Source of the DNA: Whalleya microplaca
Lineage: Eukaryota; Ascomycota; Sordariomycetes; Xylariales; Xylariaceae
Direction of reading: 5' to 3'
Length of the DNA stretch: 64,000 nt
Assembly (NCBI GenBank): GCA_022497155.1
Contig: MU385715.1
Coordinates: 496,001-560,000 of the forward strand
Positions 47,777 through 60,506 of this stretch are shown in pieces (position 1 is the first letter of the stretch; every line of letters starts with the position of its first letter). A program made the position numbers and the translations under genes. The notes beneath the pieces are model-generated. The model did not search any database. It saw only the letters and a program-made list of their open reading frames with translations, and was not told the DNA's origin.

Positions 47777-49071
47777 TTATTCGTCGTCAGCGAGCTCCTC
47801 AACCTTCGGGGCCACGTAGGCGGCTCTCTGCTGGGGCGCCATCTGTACCTGAGTCTCGGTCGCGGTGGTGGTGGCGGTCGCCGGTGCTGTGTTACCAGTC
47901 GTTCCCGCAAAGTGAGCAGCGGATTCTGCATTCACAGACGTGGATTTGCTCGACTTCTTCTTCTTCTTCTGCTTTGCGGTCTAGTAATCTGTCAGTATTG
48001 ATGTACCTCGATGGGAGCTCATAAGGGAGGGAGCGAACCTCATGCCAGGCCCAAACCGGGCGGAAACTATCCATAAAAGAGACATCTTCCCAGAGGTTGG
48101 GATATAGCCATAAACCGGGAGGGACCACGAAGTAGGTAATGCAGAACAGAATGACACGGAAGATGGCCATGAGGAAGAAGAGACCGAGGAGCATCAGAAA
48201 TCCCCAGCTAAGGTAGTAGACACCTTGTCGCAGAACCAGTGGCCACAGCGGGTACAAGACTATAGTAAAGATGATAACCAGTGCAAGAGCCCCGTAGACC
48301 TTGCGCATGAACTGGCTGCCCTCGTATAGCCAGACATAATACATATCGTCACCAGCATCCTGTTGTTGTTCGATCTTCACCGTCCATAGACCCTTAATAC
48401 GTTTCGTCTTCTTCGGAGGATGGTCATGGCCTTCATGGGGGTCTATCTTGCTCACACGGAGGGCCAGCATAGACATCGGCAGCAGCTTGAAGGTGTTCTC
48501 GAGGGAGGCGCGGTCCTTGATCTCGGGAAGTGCTGGATTCTTAGCACGCGCCTTTGCGTATGCCGGAGACTCGAGTGCGCGAAGCGCTCGCTTGACTATT
48601 GTTCAACATGTGAGTTGGGCGACTTCACCGACAGCCATCTACTACTACTACTGGACTAAACGACGAACCTCTGAACATGTCCTTGCGCTCTCCGTTAATG
48701 ATGCAAGTACGCGGCTTCAGTGTCTGTTTTCTCAAGAAATCGGCAAGCGCGATCGCAACAGGATTAGGAGGACCGGGACGGATGGGCTGAGGCTGTCCTT
48801 GAGCTCCGGGGGCAGGTCCTGGGCGAGCTGCCTGTGGTCCTCCCTGTTGACCTTGACCTTGACCCTGGCCACCTTGTTGCTGCTGGCGCTGAGCTTGCTG
48901 TAACTGGGCTAATCGTTGGGCCTTGATCTGCTCGACAAACTGCGGAACGGTCATGCCATGCTTCTGGGCCTCGGCGGCCAGCTGTTGCTGCATCGCTGCG
49001 ATCTGTTGAGGCGACGGCATCTGGCCTCCAGGGCCCACGGGTATGGGCATTCCGGTGTTGGGACTTGCCAT
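47777..49071 (-). CDS. SEC62: Sec62, ER post-translational translocation subunit
   Basis: Three exons on the minus strand: 49071-48669, 48595-48039 and 47980-47777, giving 387 residues. After a Gln/Pro/Gly-rich N-terminal part (about residues 1-100) comes the Sec62 domain beginning VAIALADFLRKQTLKPRTC, with two membrane helices (YGALALVIIFTIVLYPLWPLV and LSWGFLMLLGLFFLMAIFRVILF) and the conserved YPNLWEDVSFMDSFRPVW. The C-terminal tail begins with a Lys run (KQKKKKKSS) and ends in EELADDE. Sec62 is part of the Sec63 translocon complex that imports proteins after translation. Both introns have GTTCG donors. Two short tandem repeats lie right upstream of the start. Confidence 0.93.
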
Positions 49072-49098
49072 GATGGAATGATTGAAGCTCGGGAATTC

Positions 49099-49130
49099 GT
49101 CAATGTGTCAATGTGTCAATGTGTCAATGT
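49099..49130. repeat. Four 8-bp repeats GTCAATGT upstream of Sec62
   Basis: Perfect units between 28 and 59 bp upstream of the Sec62 start codon, probably in its 5' leader or core promoter. Confidence 0.9.
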
Positions 49131-49196
49131 TTCAGGTGTTATAAGGTTCACTCGAAAAAGACAAATAGAAACATTGAATCAGGAATCGTGGAAAAG

Positions 49197-49241
49197 GAAG
49201 TCGAGAAAGTCGAGAAAGTCGAGAAAGTCGAGGAAGTCGAG
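49197..49241. repeat. Five 9-bp repeats RAAGTCGAG upstream of Sec62
   Basis: Units of AAAGTCGAG (the outer two have GAAGTCGAG), 126-170 bp upstream of the Sec62 start. Confidence 0.9.
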
Positions 49242-49803
49242 GATTCAAGACTCCTTCCAGAAGTGTACACAGTTGTAAGTGAGATTCCTTGGGACCAACA
49301 ATTTGAACAATTGTCAATCTGTCATCTCAGCCTCGGGGCGCTGCGGTTCCTGTCAGGTAGCACAATTAGGTATGGATTAGCAATTTAGCATCCATAGATT
49401 AGCCGGCGAATAGCCGACCGGGACGCACGGTCCACGTCAACGCCCGTCACTCTACATACCGACAGTAGTTGGCAGTTAGCTCTCGAGTCTTGAGACAGCT
49501 AAATGGATCTGGGTCGTTAACGGAGCACCTGTTCATGCACGGCATAGGGCAGATTTTGACCTTTGCGTAATGTACTGGCTACTTCGCTGCTCCACTAATT
49601 TTGTACGGTAATTAAAAGCCGGAAGTCCCGATTGGTTAGGTAATCGCCTTTTTGCGCTTATATTTATTAGTGTAACTGGAAATGATACTATTTATATAAT
49701 ACGGGAGCGTTTAGGGCATTTAGATTATCTAATATAGTAAGTAGTTAAGCTGCTTAGTTATTTCCTGTTTATTATTATTAGATTAAAGCTGTTAGGCTGG
49801 TGG

Positions 49804-50050
49804 ATTATATATGTAATTATATATATATATAGTAATTCGGCTATATATATTATCTAACTACTGGTTTTATTATATATATATATACGTAATTGTATATATA
49901 TATAGTAATTCGGCTATATATATTATCTAACTATTGGTTTTATTATATATATATATATATAATTATATATATATATAGTAATTTGGCTATATATATTATT
50001 TAACTATTGGTTTTATTATATATATATATATGTAATTATATATATTAATT
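49804..50050. repeat. Tandem repeat, about 3.5 copies of a 65-73 bp unit
   Basis: Each unit contains TAGTAATTCGGCTATATATA followed by TTATCTAACTATTGGTTTT and an (AT)n tract that varies in length. Confidence 0.85.
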
Positions 50051-50213
50051 TATTACCTTTTAATCTAGTAATTAAGTTATAAATAGCTATCGGAATTTAT
50101 ATATATAACTATATATACGTATAATATTAAAGTAATAAAATAAGATATAAATGTAATTATATATCTATTAGGTTTAAACCTATTAATTGTGACCTTTTTA
50201 AACTGATTTTATT

Positions 50214-50285
50214 GCCGCTACTACTATTATCACCGCTATTATTACTACCACTATTATTATTACTATTATTATTATTATTATAGCC
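50214..50285. repeat. Imperfect ACT/ATT trinucleotide tract
   Basis: Runs of ACT, ATT and ACC triplets with single-base transitions. A related GTAGCA triplet tract lies at about 51000-51060. Confidence 0.75.
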
Positions 50286-51093
50286 GCTGTCGCCGACTTT
50301 TATAATATTTTTTTTTCGGAGGATAACGTTCTGCGTTTCTGTTATCGCGAGTGCTAATGCCGCGTAGCCTCCCGTATATATTTATAAACTTATACCGAGT
50401 AATTAGATATATCTGGATATAATTAATTATATTATAAGCCGCTAAATAATATAGGAAGCTATTTTAGCAGCTTATTTATATTTCGCTTCCCGCCCCCGCT
50501 TAAGTTACGGCTTTATTATAAGGTTATTAGATTTGGTTATTAGTAACTTTTTGACTATAAATCTAAAATAACCAATTAATTCCTGCCCTTTCGCTATTAC
50601 CGGAGGCTGTATTAATTGTAAGTATAGTAGGCTGTTTTAATTATATTATATATATTGACTAAAAGCTTGTAAGAAAATATTTTGGCTGCGTGTGCCCAGG
50701 CTTGCGGCCCGGTGCGGCGGGGCGACGCCCGATATAGTAATTATATCGAAAGGAAAGGTTTTTAGGTTTTTTATATGCGTGAGCCGGCTTTCCCTAACTG
50801 TTAGACCGATATGCTAGGTAGTGTTTGTATTTATTACTATTATAACGGGTAAGGGAGTACCTGTTTTTTGTTAGTATATATATATAACTATTAGAATTTA
50901 TAAAACTTAAATATAAAGCTAATAGTAAATAGTTACTGTCTCTCGATATGTTGCCGCCTTTACGCCTATTATAGTAATAATAAGCTAAGTATCCCTAAAA
51001 GTAGCAGTAGTAGTAGCAGTAGCAGCAGCAGTAGCAGTAATACTAGTACTATTACTACTTATTACACCCTTTAATTCTGCCGGCTTAAAATTA

Positions 51094-51348
51094 GTGGTAT
51101 ATTATAAGTTTTTATTTAAAGCCGAGCGGGCTGGCGCTTATACTAATTTAAAAGCTCGGTTGGCCGCTTTTGTGGAGGCGGAGGCGGAGGCGGAGGCAGA
51201 AAAGGAGAAAGAGAAAAAAGGAGAGGAAAAAAAGGAAGAAAAAGACTTGCGGTTTCGGCCGTTTAAAAAAATTTTAGATAAGGAAAAGGACGACGATAAT
51301 AATAATAACGAGGTTTTAGCGGAGTTAGTAGCTGGGCTAGCCGAATAA
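51094..51348 (+). other. Low-complexity open frame in the AT block (doubtful gene)
   Basis: Frame of 84 codons with a Glu/Ala/Lys-rich core (AEAEAEAEKEKEKK). It is surrounded by RIP-type sequence, shows no recognisable domain, and looks like a chance frame over a GA-rich repeat or a relic of a transposon gene. Confidence 0.2.
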
Positions 51349-51414
51349 ATATAAATTTATTTTATATATAGCTTATATATTTTTTTTATAATACGCCTTA
51401 TATATATAATTATA

Positions 51415-52002
51415 TATATAAATTTAAAATGTTTACTTTAAGTACGCAGATTTATGTATATAAATTTAAAATGTTTATTTTAGGTATATAAATTTGTGTA
51501 TATAAATCTAAAGTATTTATTTTAGGTACATAAATCTATATATATAAATTTAAAATGCTTATTTTAAATACGTAAATCTGTATATATAAATTTGAAATGT
51601 TTACTTTAGGTACGTAGATTTGTATATATAAATTTAAAGTGTTTATTTTAGGTACGTAAATCTGCGTATATAAATTTGAAGTACTTATTTTAGGTATATA
51701 AATCTACATATATAAATCTGAAATATTTATTTTAGGTATATAGATTTGCGTATATAAATCTAAAGTGTTTATTTTAGGTACGTAAATTTGCGTATATAAA
51801 TTTAAAGTATTTATTTTAGGTACGTAAATCTGCGTATATAAATCTGAAATGTTTATTTTAGGTATATAAATCTGTATATATAAATTTAAAGTGTTTATTT
51901 TAAGTATATAAATCTATATATATAAATTTAAAGTGCTTATTTTAGGTATATAAATCTGTATATATAAATTTAAAGTGTTTATTTTAAGTATATAAGTTAT
52001 AT
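51415..52002. repeat. 42-bp minisatellite, 14 copies
   Basis: Units start TATATAAATYT and continue with RAARTR, TTTATTTTAGGTA and AAATCTG-like blocks. All 14 copies keep exactly 42 bp with no indels. Among the first 13, every variable column is a C/T or G/A transition; the last copy is diverged at its end. Confidence 0.95.
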
Positions 52003-55000
52003 ATAATATATAAAACTATTTTGCCTAATAGTAGAGTTATTTATTTTATAGTACATTTTATTAATAAATAAATATATATCCCTTATATAACAGATTTTAA
52101 TATTGTTAATTAAGTGCTGTAATACTTTTTAATAATATAAAATAAAAACGATTATATTTTATTTAATAGTGGAATTACTTATTCCGTAATATATTTTATT
52201 AGTAAATAAATATATATCCTTTATATAATAAATCTTAATACTTTTAATTAAGTGTTTTAATAATAATTTATAATAATATTTAATAACGTTTAATTTCTTT
52301 AAAACTGTAATAATATTTAAACGTATACGTTTTTTTATCCTAGCTTATCTAATTTATTTGTTAATTAAAAATTAATTTTTTTTTACGTAAATTGGATTTT
52401 TTAGGGACACTATAATTTAACGTTTTCCTGCCGGCGTTAACTCGTTTACCGATTAAAAGGTAACCTATATCTGCTTTTTTAACGTTTTTATTTTTTTTTT
52501 ATATATAAACGGCGCCTGTAACCTATTTTATAGCTTATTATAGTATTTATATATCTTTTTTTAAAACTAGTTAATGATTTCTTTAAAGTTTACTTTTATT
52601 TTTGGGGGTATGTTATATACGTAATTGTGACTATTTTTATATACCGGCCGTTTAAAATGCTCGAATATCTCGAAGCTATTACTTTTTTATTTATAAATAA
52701 GGTTTGCGAAGGTTTTTTTAAATAAAAGGCTATATAATAGTTAATAAAGGAAGATATGTTTATAAGGGAGTAACTATTTTTTATATTATAAATAAAGGTA
52801 GAAAGGAGGTTCGGGTTTATTATATATATTCTTGTTATCGCTAGTAAGTTTTTTAATATTGTAAATAACGATATTTTTATAGTAGTTAATAGCCGTATCG
52901 TTATTTTTGTTATAAGTTTTCTTAGTTTCGAAATATTGCTTTTTAATAATGGCTTACGCTTTAAAAGGCAAATCTTTAAACCCTTAGTCCGGAAAGCCTT
53001 AAATAAGAGGTAGCGTGCTTTTTTTAGTCTTATTCGCAATGGATTCGGCTTTTATAAGCTTGTCCTTTTCCTTATGTTATACGGATATAACGCTAATAAG
53101 TAAAGTCCTATAAGTAGCTATTTAATATTTTACGCCGTTTGTTTTTAGTATTAAATATTATGATTTAACCGCGTTTATTGTAAAGTATTAAAGAAGTAGT
53201 GGACTTTTTACTTAAGTATAATATGCTTATGCTTATAATTTTAGAGCGTAATTTCTAGTAATATATTTAGCGTTTTCGGGGCTCCCGTATTCCTTATAAA
53301 TTATAATAGTTTTATTTATAAAATTATAGCAGCTATTAAGGGAGTTATATATATATAGCGTAATTATAAGGTATTTATATATTTTTAGCGGTAGGCTTTT
53401 AGCTTTAATACGCTACATTAGAGTTTTTTTAACGTGACGTATATAAAGAAAATGGATAATATTAGCTGGCTAATTGTTACCTAAATCGGCTATAGTAGGA
53501 AAGGCTTTACGTACGGCCTTTTGTTTAATATTATTATTGTTTGTAAGTATATACCGCAGCTTTTAGTTATATTCGAAGCCGCTAAACCATTTAATAATAA
53601 CTTAAAAATATAAACAAATTATTATTAAATTTTAATATTTAATATAAAAGAACGTATAAAGGATTTAGTTACTAAAGTCGTTACGTATTAGGATATTAAA
53701 TAAATATTATTTTTATTTATATATTATTATATTATATATGGAATTTATTAATATAATTATGTTTTATTATATAAAAATATCGAGGGAATTCTTGCGTAAT
53801 TAAATAAAAGCTTTAAATTTTACGCTATTTTGTTATTTTATAAGACGCTTGTAATAATAAATCTGCTATTTTGGATAGCGGAATTATTTATCGACCTCCT
53901 TAAGCTGAATATTTTTATTAAAATTATTAATATAGGTATAAAAAGTTAAAGTCGGTTTTAAATTGTTCCCGCGGTTTTTTTTTAAAGCGTTACGGATGTT
54001 TTTAATGTCTTAAGTTTTAATATATCTTATTCCGTAATTTTGGAATATTAATCGAATTAATAAATCCCCCTTTTTGCCGTTTAATAAATTCTTGATTTAT
54101 TTCGGGATTTATTAGTTTATTAGCTGGGTTTAAATTTAAAAATAAAAGCTATTATAAAGTTTTATACGGTTTATATTTTTCTAATCGTTATAGGAATGTT
54201 TTATATTGTTGCCCTAAAGTTTAATAGTTTTATTAGGTTATAAACGGGCGAAAAATCGAGCTTTATAATTTGCGGGCTAACAAATAGTTCGTTTTTTACG
54301 TTTAATACGCTAACTAGCTTTAGATTTTTATATTTTATTTTTATAATAATAATAACGGAAAGATAGTTTTGTGCCGTTTAGCTGATTTTCGGTTTTAAAC
54401 TGTTAGTAATAAGTCGGAAACTATTATAGCTTAAGTTTTTTAAATTTGCTTTACGTAATAAGATCCGGCTTATTATAAGAGACTTTTTTATAAAGTCGAA
54501 ATATCTATTTCTGTCGTTTTATAAGATTTGGGGGGAAAAAGATAGAAATAGGGAGTGTTTGTCGCGTAGCCGGAAGTATCGGATTTAAGGGCTTTTAATT
54601 AAATCTATTAAAATTTTTATTATTATTAAAGATAAAGGTCTCCAAATCTAAGGTCCGAGGACGGGATTAGGATCGAAACTATAATTATTATGTTTTAGCA
54701 GCTGCCTTTAAATAATTAGGAATTAAAGGTTTTATAATTCGTTCTTTAACGTAAATAAAACCGTTAAGTAAAGGCAAAAAAGAAATATAGAGACCTTAAT
54801 TTTTATTAAAGCGCTAAATACGAAATTTTTTATTATACCGTTTCTTATATTATGCCTAGGTTTTAACTGGTATATTTAAAGCAATAATAAGACTTTAAGG
54901 CAGTTAAAAAACCGGTACGATAGGTTTATTAAAGCTTTATAAAAGGTTTATTATATATTAGTATAATAGAAAAAAGCATTTAAATAGCCGATAAACCTAT

Positions 55001-56230
55001 TATATTAGGTTTAAATATAGCCTAATAATAAGGAATTTAAGTAATTAATTTAGGGGGTTATAAAAATTAAAAAGCGTTAAAAAAGCTAAAGAGCGTTAAA
55101 AAAGCTTATGGTTATAAATACGTAGTTATATATATAATATTAAAGACTAATATAATTTAGTACGTAATTATATATATAATAATTAAATTTAAGCTTAAAG
55201 TTATATAGCTCGAAATTACGTAAATTAAAATTTTAAGAAATTAATATAATATTTAATATTATATATAATTGCGTATATAACTTTTTTATATAGTACGTAA
55301 TTACGTATATTAAATATACCTTTTATTACTGCTAATAAAATTTTAACTTTTCCTTCCCGATTGCTAATAAATATTATACGTAATTGCGTATATTAAATAT
55401 ACCTTTTATTATTGCTAATAAAATTTTAACTCTTTTTTTCCGATTACTAATAAACTTTTAATTTTTTCCGCTTATTATTAATAATATTTTAATTTCTGAC
55501 GTGTTTTTTTTTTTAAAATCGATAGTTATCTGTTTGTATATGTAAAGATCCGCTATATTTTTTCTATAAAAGACTGATATAATAAAGCCCGATTTATAGG
55601 ATATTTGTAATAAAAGAATTAAAGAATCCGTTTCGATAGGCTATTAGGATATAGGTCTATTATAAGCGGATTATTAAAAAGTCTATTTCGATAGGTTATT
55701 AATATCTATTTGGATAATTTAAGGAGGATATTTAATAAGCCTAGTTATTATTGGCGTAAATTATTTACCGCCGGGCATTTTTAATACTAAAATTTTCCCA
55801 GATTTGAAGCTGTACGATTGATTTATAGCGTAAGATCGGAATTTAAAGCCGAATTAGTAGTTATTTATAAATACGTTAAAGAAGCGGCTAAAAGTAAGCC
55901 GGAAAAAATATATATAAATTAATATTTCGAATAAAATCGAGATCGATTTAAAGCCGAGTTAGTAATTATTTATAAAAGATACGTTAAAAGCGGTTAATAA
56001 TAAAATATATAAATTAACGCGCCGATAAGGGTAGCAGACAGAAAACTGTAGTTATTAGTAAAGTAGCGGTAAGGGAGAGGGTTTATAAAACTTTAAAGTT
56101 ATTAAAAATATTATTAAAGGTTATATTAGAATGGCTTTAATTCTAACTACTATAAAAAGAGGTTATAAATGGAAGGGTTAAGGAATTTTAGTATAGCGCG
56201 ATATATAAATATATTACGCGTGAATACGCG

Positions 56231-57860
56231 CCCTTGATCTCCATATTAAATAGCCGCGAAGCGCGGGTAGGGTATAAAGGGTACAATGTCCTGAAGTCGC
56301 GGGAAGCTAAATAAGTGGAACGAATAGGTGCTCCGTTAACGAAGCCCGAATGGATGGCCTGTCGGTTTCAGCCCTATTCTACAGTATACATACCTAACCT
56401 AGATGCTTCAAATACACAGTAGAGCAAAAATGGCTGATTCTTCAATGGCCAGTAAACGCCTCTTCAAGACTGTTTATTATGAATAACGGGTTAATGAACT
56501 CTTTGACGCGCTGATTGTTTTCTTTACCGACTGATTGTGGCGACCTACAACCTGCAACCTGCAACCTGCAACCTGCGACCTGCGACCCCAAAAATATCCT
56601 TATTCTAGAAGAACGTCACAGGGCATCGCGAACTTACATACAATGTTCCCTCCCCCCTGCCCCCCTGTGCTTAAGTTGGAATGTCTCTGTTATGTTCTAC
56701 GAAGCGCGTAGTTTACTAATCTACTTTCAAAACAATCAATGCATGTAACAACTTGATTTATAACTTGATTAACAGCCTCGATGCCTCGACGCGCATATGA
56801 TAATAATAGCCACTCAAGGCGAAACCGATGGACAGACAACATGACAACTCTAATTATGCCACTAATAAGCCATGCAGCCCTTCCCATTCGTGGGCCTTAT
56901 ATATGCACAGAAGCATATAGGTACACACTTGACTAATAAATACTTACCTAAACTTACAGAAGACTAGCCCATGGTTATCTTTACACGTACATACAGACAT
57001 ACATTCGTACGGACAGAACGGAGATCCGTCTATCTAACCCTGGTGGGCCTCTCTTCTTCTTCTCTTTCCCTACATGTACGTACATACATACAGTAGTAGT
57101 ATGTGTATGTTTTGCTACCTGAGCTGGAGCACGCTGGGCCTAGGCCGGCCGGACATGATACCAAGTGGAAACGTTCGGTTTGAGCAGAATCACCATGCAA
57201 GCACTTGTACCGTTTTCGGTCACACGAACCCATGACTACGCCTTGAGAGACGGTTATCGCTATCCACTGAAACCTACCTGATCGGGGATGACGAGAGACA
57301 AAATCCCTAGGCAATCCCTAATGCGCTTCCGTTGGGACGCCCTAGCTGCTACACGCGACAGGCCAATCTGTGAAGCCCACGAGACCACCCCCTCTCGGCT
57401 TCTGTGGCGATGTCCCATCAAAACGTCGCGAAGGTGGGCTACCAAGTCCTTCTAGAGCAAACACAAACCAAGGAAATCTAAGACAAAAGACTGGCTGTAC
57501 AGCACCGTTCATAACACCGCTGGTGGGGTCCTGCAATCTTGGTGTGTGTCGCCAGCCATCCGAATCCTCTGGCAGACCCCGGTTCGTAAGCGCCGACTGG
57601 ACCGCGAATTTGCGACTACAGCCTATCAACGTCACGGACCTGCACATCCAAACCGTCAACACCTCCCATCTAAATTCTGAGGCCCAAAGTCAGCCCGCTC
57701 AGCTGCTTAAGCCTAAAAGGTAGGTGCAGAAGGTAAATTCCCTTTCGAGACTTTCATAAAGGTATCATGGATCTCATGACCAGATGCGTCCCTGTGCTCT
57801 CTATCTCTCACCAACTGCTGGCCGCTTGTCCTTCTCTGGCCAGTCCGACATGAATTCACC
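56231..57860. other. Intergenic, AT-block border to next gene
   Basis: Normal base composition. It contains a heptanucleotide tandem repeat at 56544-56587. No gene with recognisable motifs was found on either strand. Confidence 0.5.
56544..56587. repeat. Heptanucleotide tandem repeat (CCTGCAA)n
   Basis: Six units of 7 bp with variants CCTACAA and CCTGCGA. Confidence 0.9.
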
Positions 57861-59372
57861 ATGACAGGCATTGGTGGGAAACTCGCTGAGGCTTATGCGT
57901 CCTGGTCCCATTCTATTTCTCAGTGTTGTATACCCTTTACTTCCTGCTTTGATGAGAAGCCTCACCAATCTAGTAAGTTTACTACTACTACTAAAGGATA
58001 CAAATACAACAACTATGGGTATCCCTCTAACTAAGTTAGATACTCAAAAGTCATTCGCTGTTATTCATGATGAACCCTCCTTCATTCCGCCTCCTTCCGC
58101 GGGGCCGTTGAGACCGAATCCAGGGACATCGAGGTGGGAGCGGGCTCCAAGGAAGAAGAGGCAAAGGTCCCGGCAGAATAGCTTCTCTGTGAGAAGGCGA
58201 CTGTTATCATCAAGCACGTCGTCGTCGTCGCGCAGGCCGCAAATATCATCCCCTAAGAACTTCCGGCATCTTCATTCAGAATCTTTTCAATTCCCGGACT
58301 ATGGCCAGCCACGGATGAGACAGTCACCGGCCTCTTATCGTCCTCTCGAACTTAGCATATACATGTCTGATAGTCAACTCTCACCTATCTTACCTCACCT
58401 TGACCATCCTACCCCGCCTGTCACGCCGCCCCAACGTGCCTTCACCATCTCAAGCCGTAGTGAAGATAGCCCATCTATCTCTCACTCACGCAGCTATTCG
58501 TCAATGTCATTTCACGTTCCCCGCAGGCCAGTGCACGGCGGATCTGTATTCGAATCCCCGCGTTCGGATGCCAGCACTCCACAGCGACCTCCACCCGCCA
58601 GGGTAAGGGCCAACACATCACCAATACCGCCGAATCCCATTATGGAGGAGCTCGTCGAGAAGGTTGCCAATGCCATGCTGGAACGGGATAGGCTACAGGA
58701 GCAGATAGACGACGTTGTCGAGAGGCAGAGCATTTACATCAGCAGCCGGCCGTCGACGGCTTATGGGGAGCCAGGTTCGTATTATCCCTACCAGGGCCGG
58801 CCAACTTTCAATGCGTACTAACAGCAGGTTTAGAAATGGAACCCATGCCAGATATACCGGCATTGCCTCCCAATGCTCCATCGTTTATCGAGCGTGTTAG
58901 TTTCGACCGCCCGTATACTGCACCCTCTAAACCACCTGCCCCCCGCACATTGTATCAGGCAAACTCATCACGAAAAGTGGAAGGGCGAATTCCCCCACCG
59001 CCATTGCCTCTCCGTTTGCGCCCACCCTTGCGCAAGAAGAAATCCTTCTCGCGAGTTTCTACCTGGCTCTTTCCCATGGGCGAACACAAGCGAGACATCA
59101 GTCTCGACTCGCTCACCAACGTTCCGAAGCCCGTGACCGGGTCTCAGGGCTTCTACCAGATCGCCGATCCCGAGCTCGGTCGGCGGGATAGCCTGGAGAC
59201 CGTGTCTTCGCTCTCAGACTGGAGCGTCGAGGAAGAGCAGACAGTGCCCACGAGCTTGTCGCCTAGCAGCACGGCGACGCCGAAGCCGTTGTTTGAGTCC
59301 CAGATGGGGATCGTGTCCGGACTACGCCCCGCCATTCTTCCGCAGCGACAGAGCGTTGGCGTGGCGGTCTAA
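57861..59372 (+). CDS. Conserved fungal hypothetical protein with short coiled coil
   Basis: Three exons, 57861-57972, 58040-58774 and 58828-59372, give 463 residues (464 if the tandem acceptor 3 bp upstream is used). I do not recognise a named domain. The N-terminus (MTGIGGKLAEAYASWSHSIS) is followed by a Ser/Pro/Arg-rich disordered region. A predicted coiled coil (EELVEKVANAMLERDRLQEQ) lies before the second intron, and a basic segment (LRPPLRKKKSF) after it. The first ATG at 57861 reads into a normal intron (GTAAGT donor, CTAAC branch, GTTAG acceptor); starting inside exon 2 would lose this part. Intron 2 has a GTTCGT donor and a TACTAACAGCAG end. Cytosolic by appearance; function unknown. 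Confidence 0.72.
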
Positions 59373-60506
59373 TTCTTTTTTTGCATTCTGTAAGATAGCA
59401 TTTTACATGATACCATCCGGTACTGAGGGACCGTGTTGTTTACTTTTACGCTATAACCGTGGTACGAAAATGGGAGGAAGTACATATATAGACCTGGGTC
59501 TAGCATCTCAAGCCGGGTTGCTCGTCACGATGCATATTTGGGATATGAATGATGGATTGATTGATGGATGGCATTCTTGACCTCAGGGAAGGTCCTGGTT
59601 CATCTGCATGCAGAAGAGAAGATACCCACTTTGGAATGAGAACGGGACCTGGCTTATGTCCCTAGAATTTTAGGAAAACTACTTATCTAAAGTAATATGA
59701 GCGTTGTTGTCTATAGTGAAATGACTTGTTTGAGTGGGGCCCCTGATCCTTCGGGTGTAACTGACGAAGAGCATCAACGAGGCAGAAGTTTACTCAGCAC
59801 TTATTCTCAACTTTGAGACATATCAAAAGCTTAAGAGTGAGTTGTTGGTTTTCTTAACGAGTGTATATCCATCATGCGGGATTTACCTTGACAACTGCCT
59901 GCTACATACCTCATTCCCACGCCCAACGTAAAAGCCACATATAAGATAGAGATTATACACCTGAAATACTATAATAAAATAGATCAGGCTTATAGATAAC
60001 TATGGGATGAATTAGATGCAGATTTTAGACAGAAGTCATCTCATCTACTTTTAGGAAGAAGTACTACCTACTGTACATTGCGCTAGGCTAAATCAGCTTC
60101 AATTTATAATGCAAGTAAGCAGTGCTCGAGTCTGATTCCATGCCCACCACCCAACCAACTTGCCTTACTTTGATATATATCGATAATAGACCAAAAATTT
60201 GTAAGTTATTAACAAGTACAAGTCATCGAGGAACAATTAGCCAGCCGTACATCTTAGACTTACATCTGTCTGGGGTTGTCGTACATCCTTTGTTCCGGGT
60301 GGCCGGCACGGTGCCGGCGGCACCTGGTCCAAGCGGTGGGCACAAACATGATCGTCCTAACTTGGGTGCTACTAAACCAAGTTTTGGGGTTTTCTCTGGA
60401 TTCACCATTTTAATTGTCCTCACCTCCCCCACTTCATGAATTCACGCATGCCTCGTCGTCAACGTGCGGCGATGACACAAATTCGATCATTCCAACCATT
60501 TTCGCA
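59373..60506. other. Intergenic, upstream of phytase
   Basis: No gene was recognised. It holds a GC-rich palindrome at 60302-60318. Confidence 0.55.
60302..60318. promoter_or_regulatory. GCCGGCAC-G-GTGCCGGC palindrome upstream of phytase
   Basis: Eight-base perfect inverted arms around a single G, about 190 bp before the phytase start. It could bind a dimeric regulator or form a hairpin; role inferred only from position. Confidence 0.4.

Larger units (their letters stand above)
49640..56230. other. AT-rich, RIP-type heterochromatic block without genes
   Basis: About 6.6 kb of very AT-rich sequence with sharp edges against normal-GC DNA. TpA is overabundant, frames are full of stops, and repeats differ by transitions. 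This matches repeat-induced point mutation of transposon sequence, as known from Neurospora and many Pezizomycotina. A small GC island (about 50690-50740) remains. A minus-strand frame at 53039-52596 (147 codons, Ile/Leu/Lys-rich) may be a mutated transposase relic, but no catalytic motif is left. The original element class could not be identified. Confidence 0.8.

Noticed and set aside
51415..52002. CRISPR-like array
   Set aside because: The repeats are directly adjacent 42-bp units without spacers, in a fungal genome.
52596..53039. Transposase gene in the AT block
   Set aside because: The frame is Ile/Leu/Lys-rich from AT bias and shows no DDE or other catalytic motif, so no gene is called.
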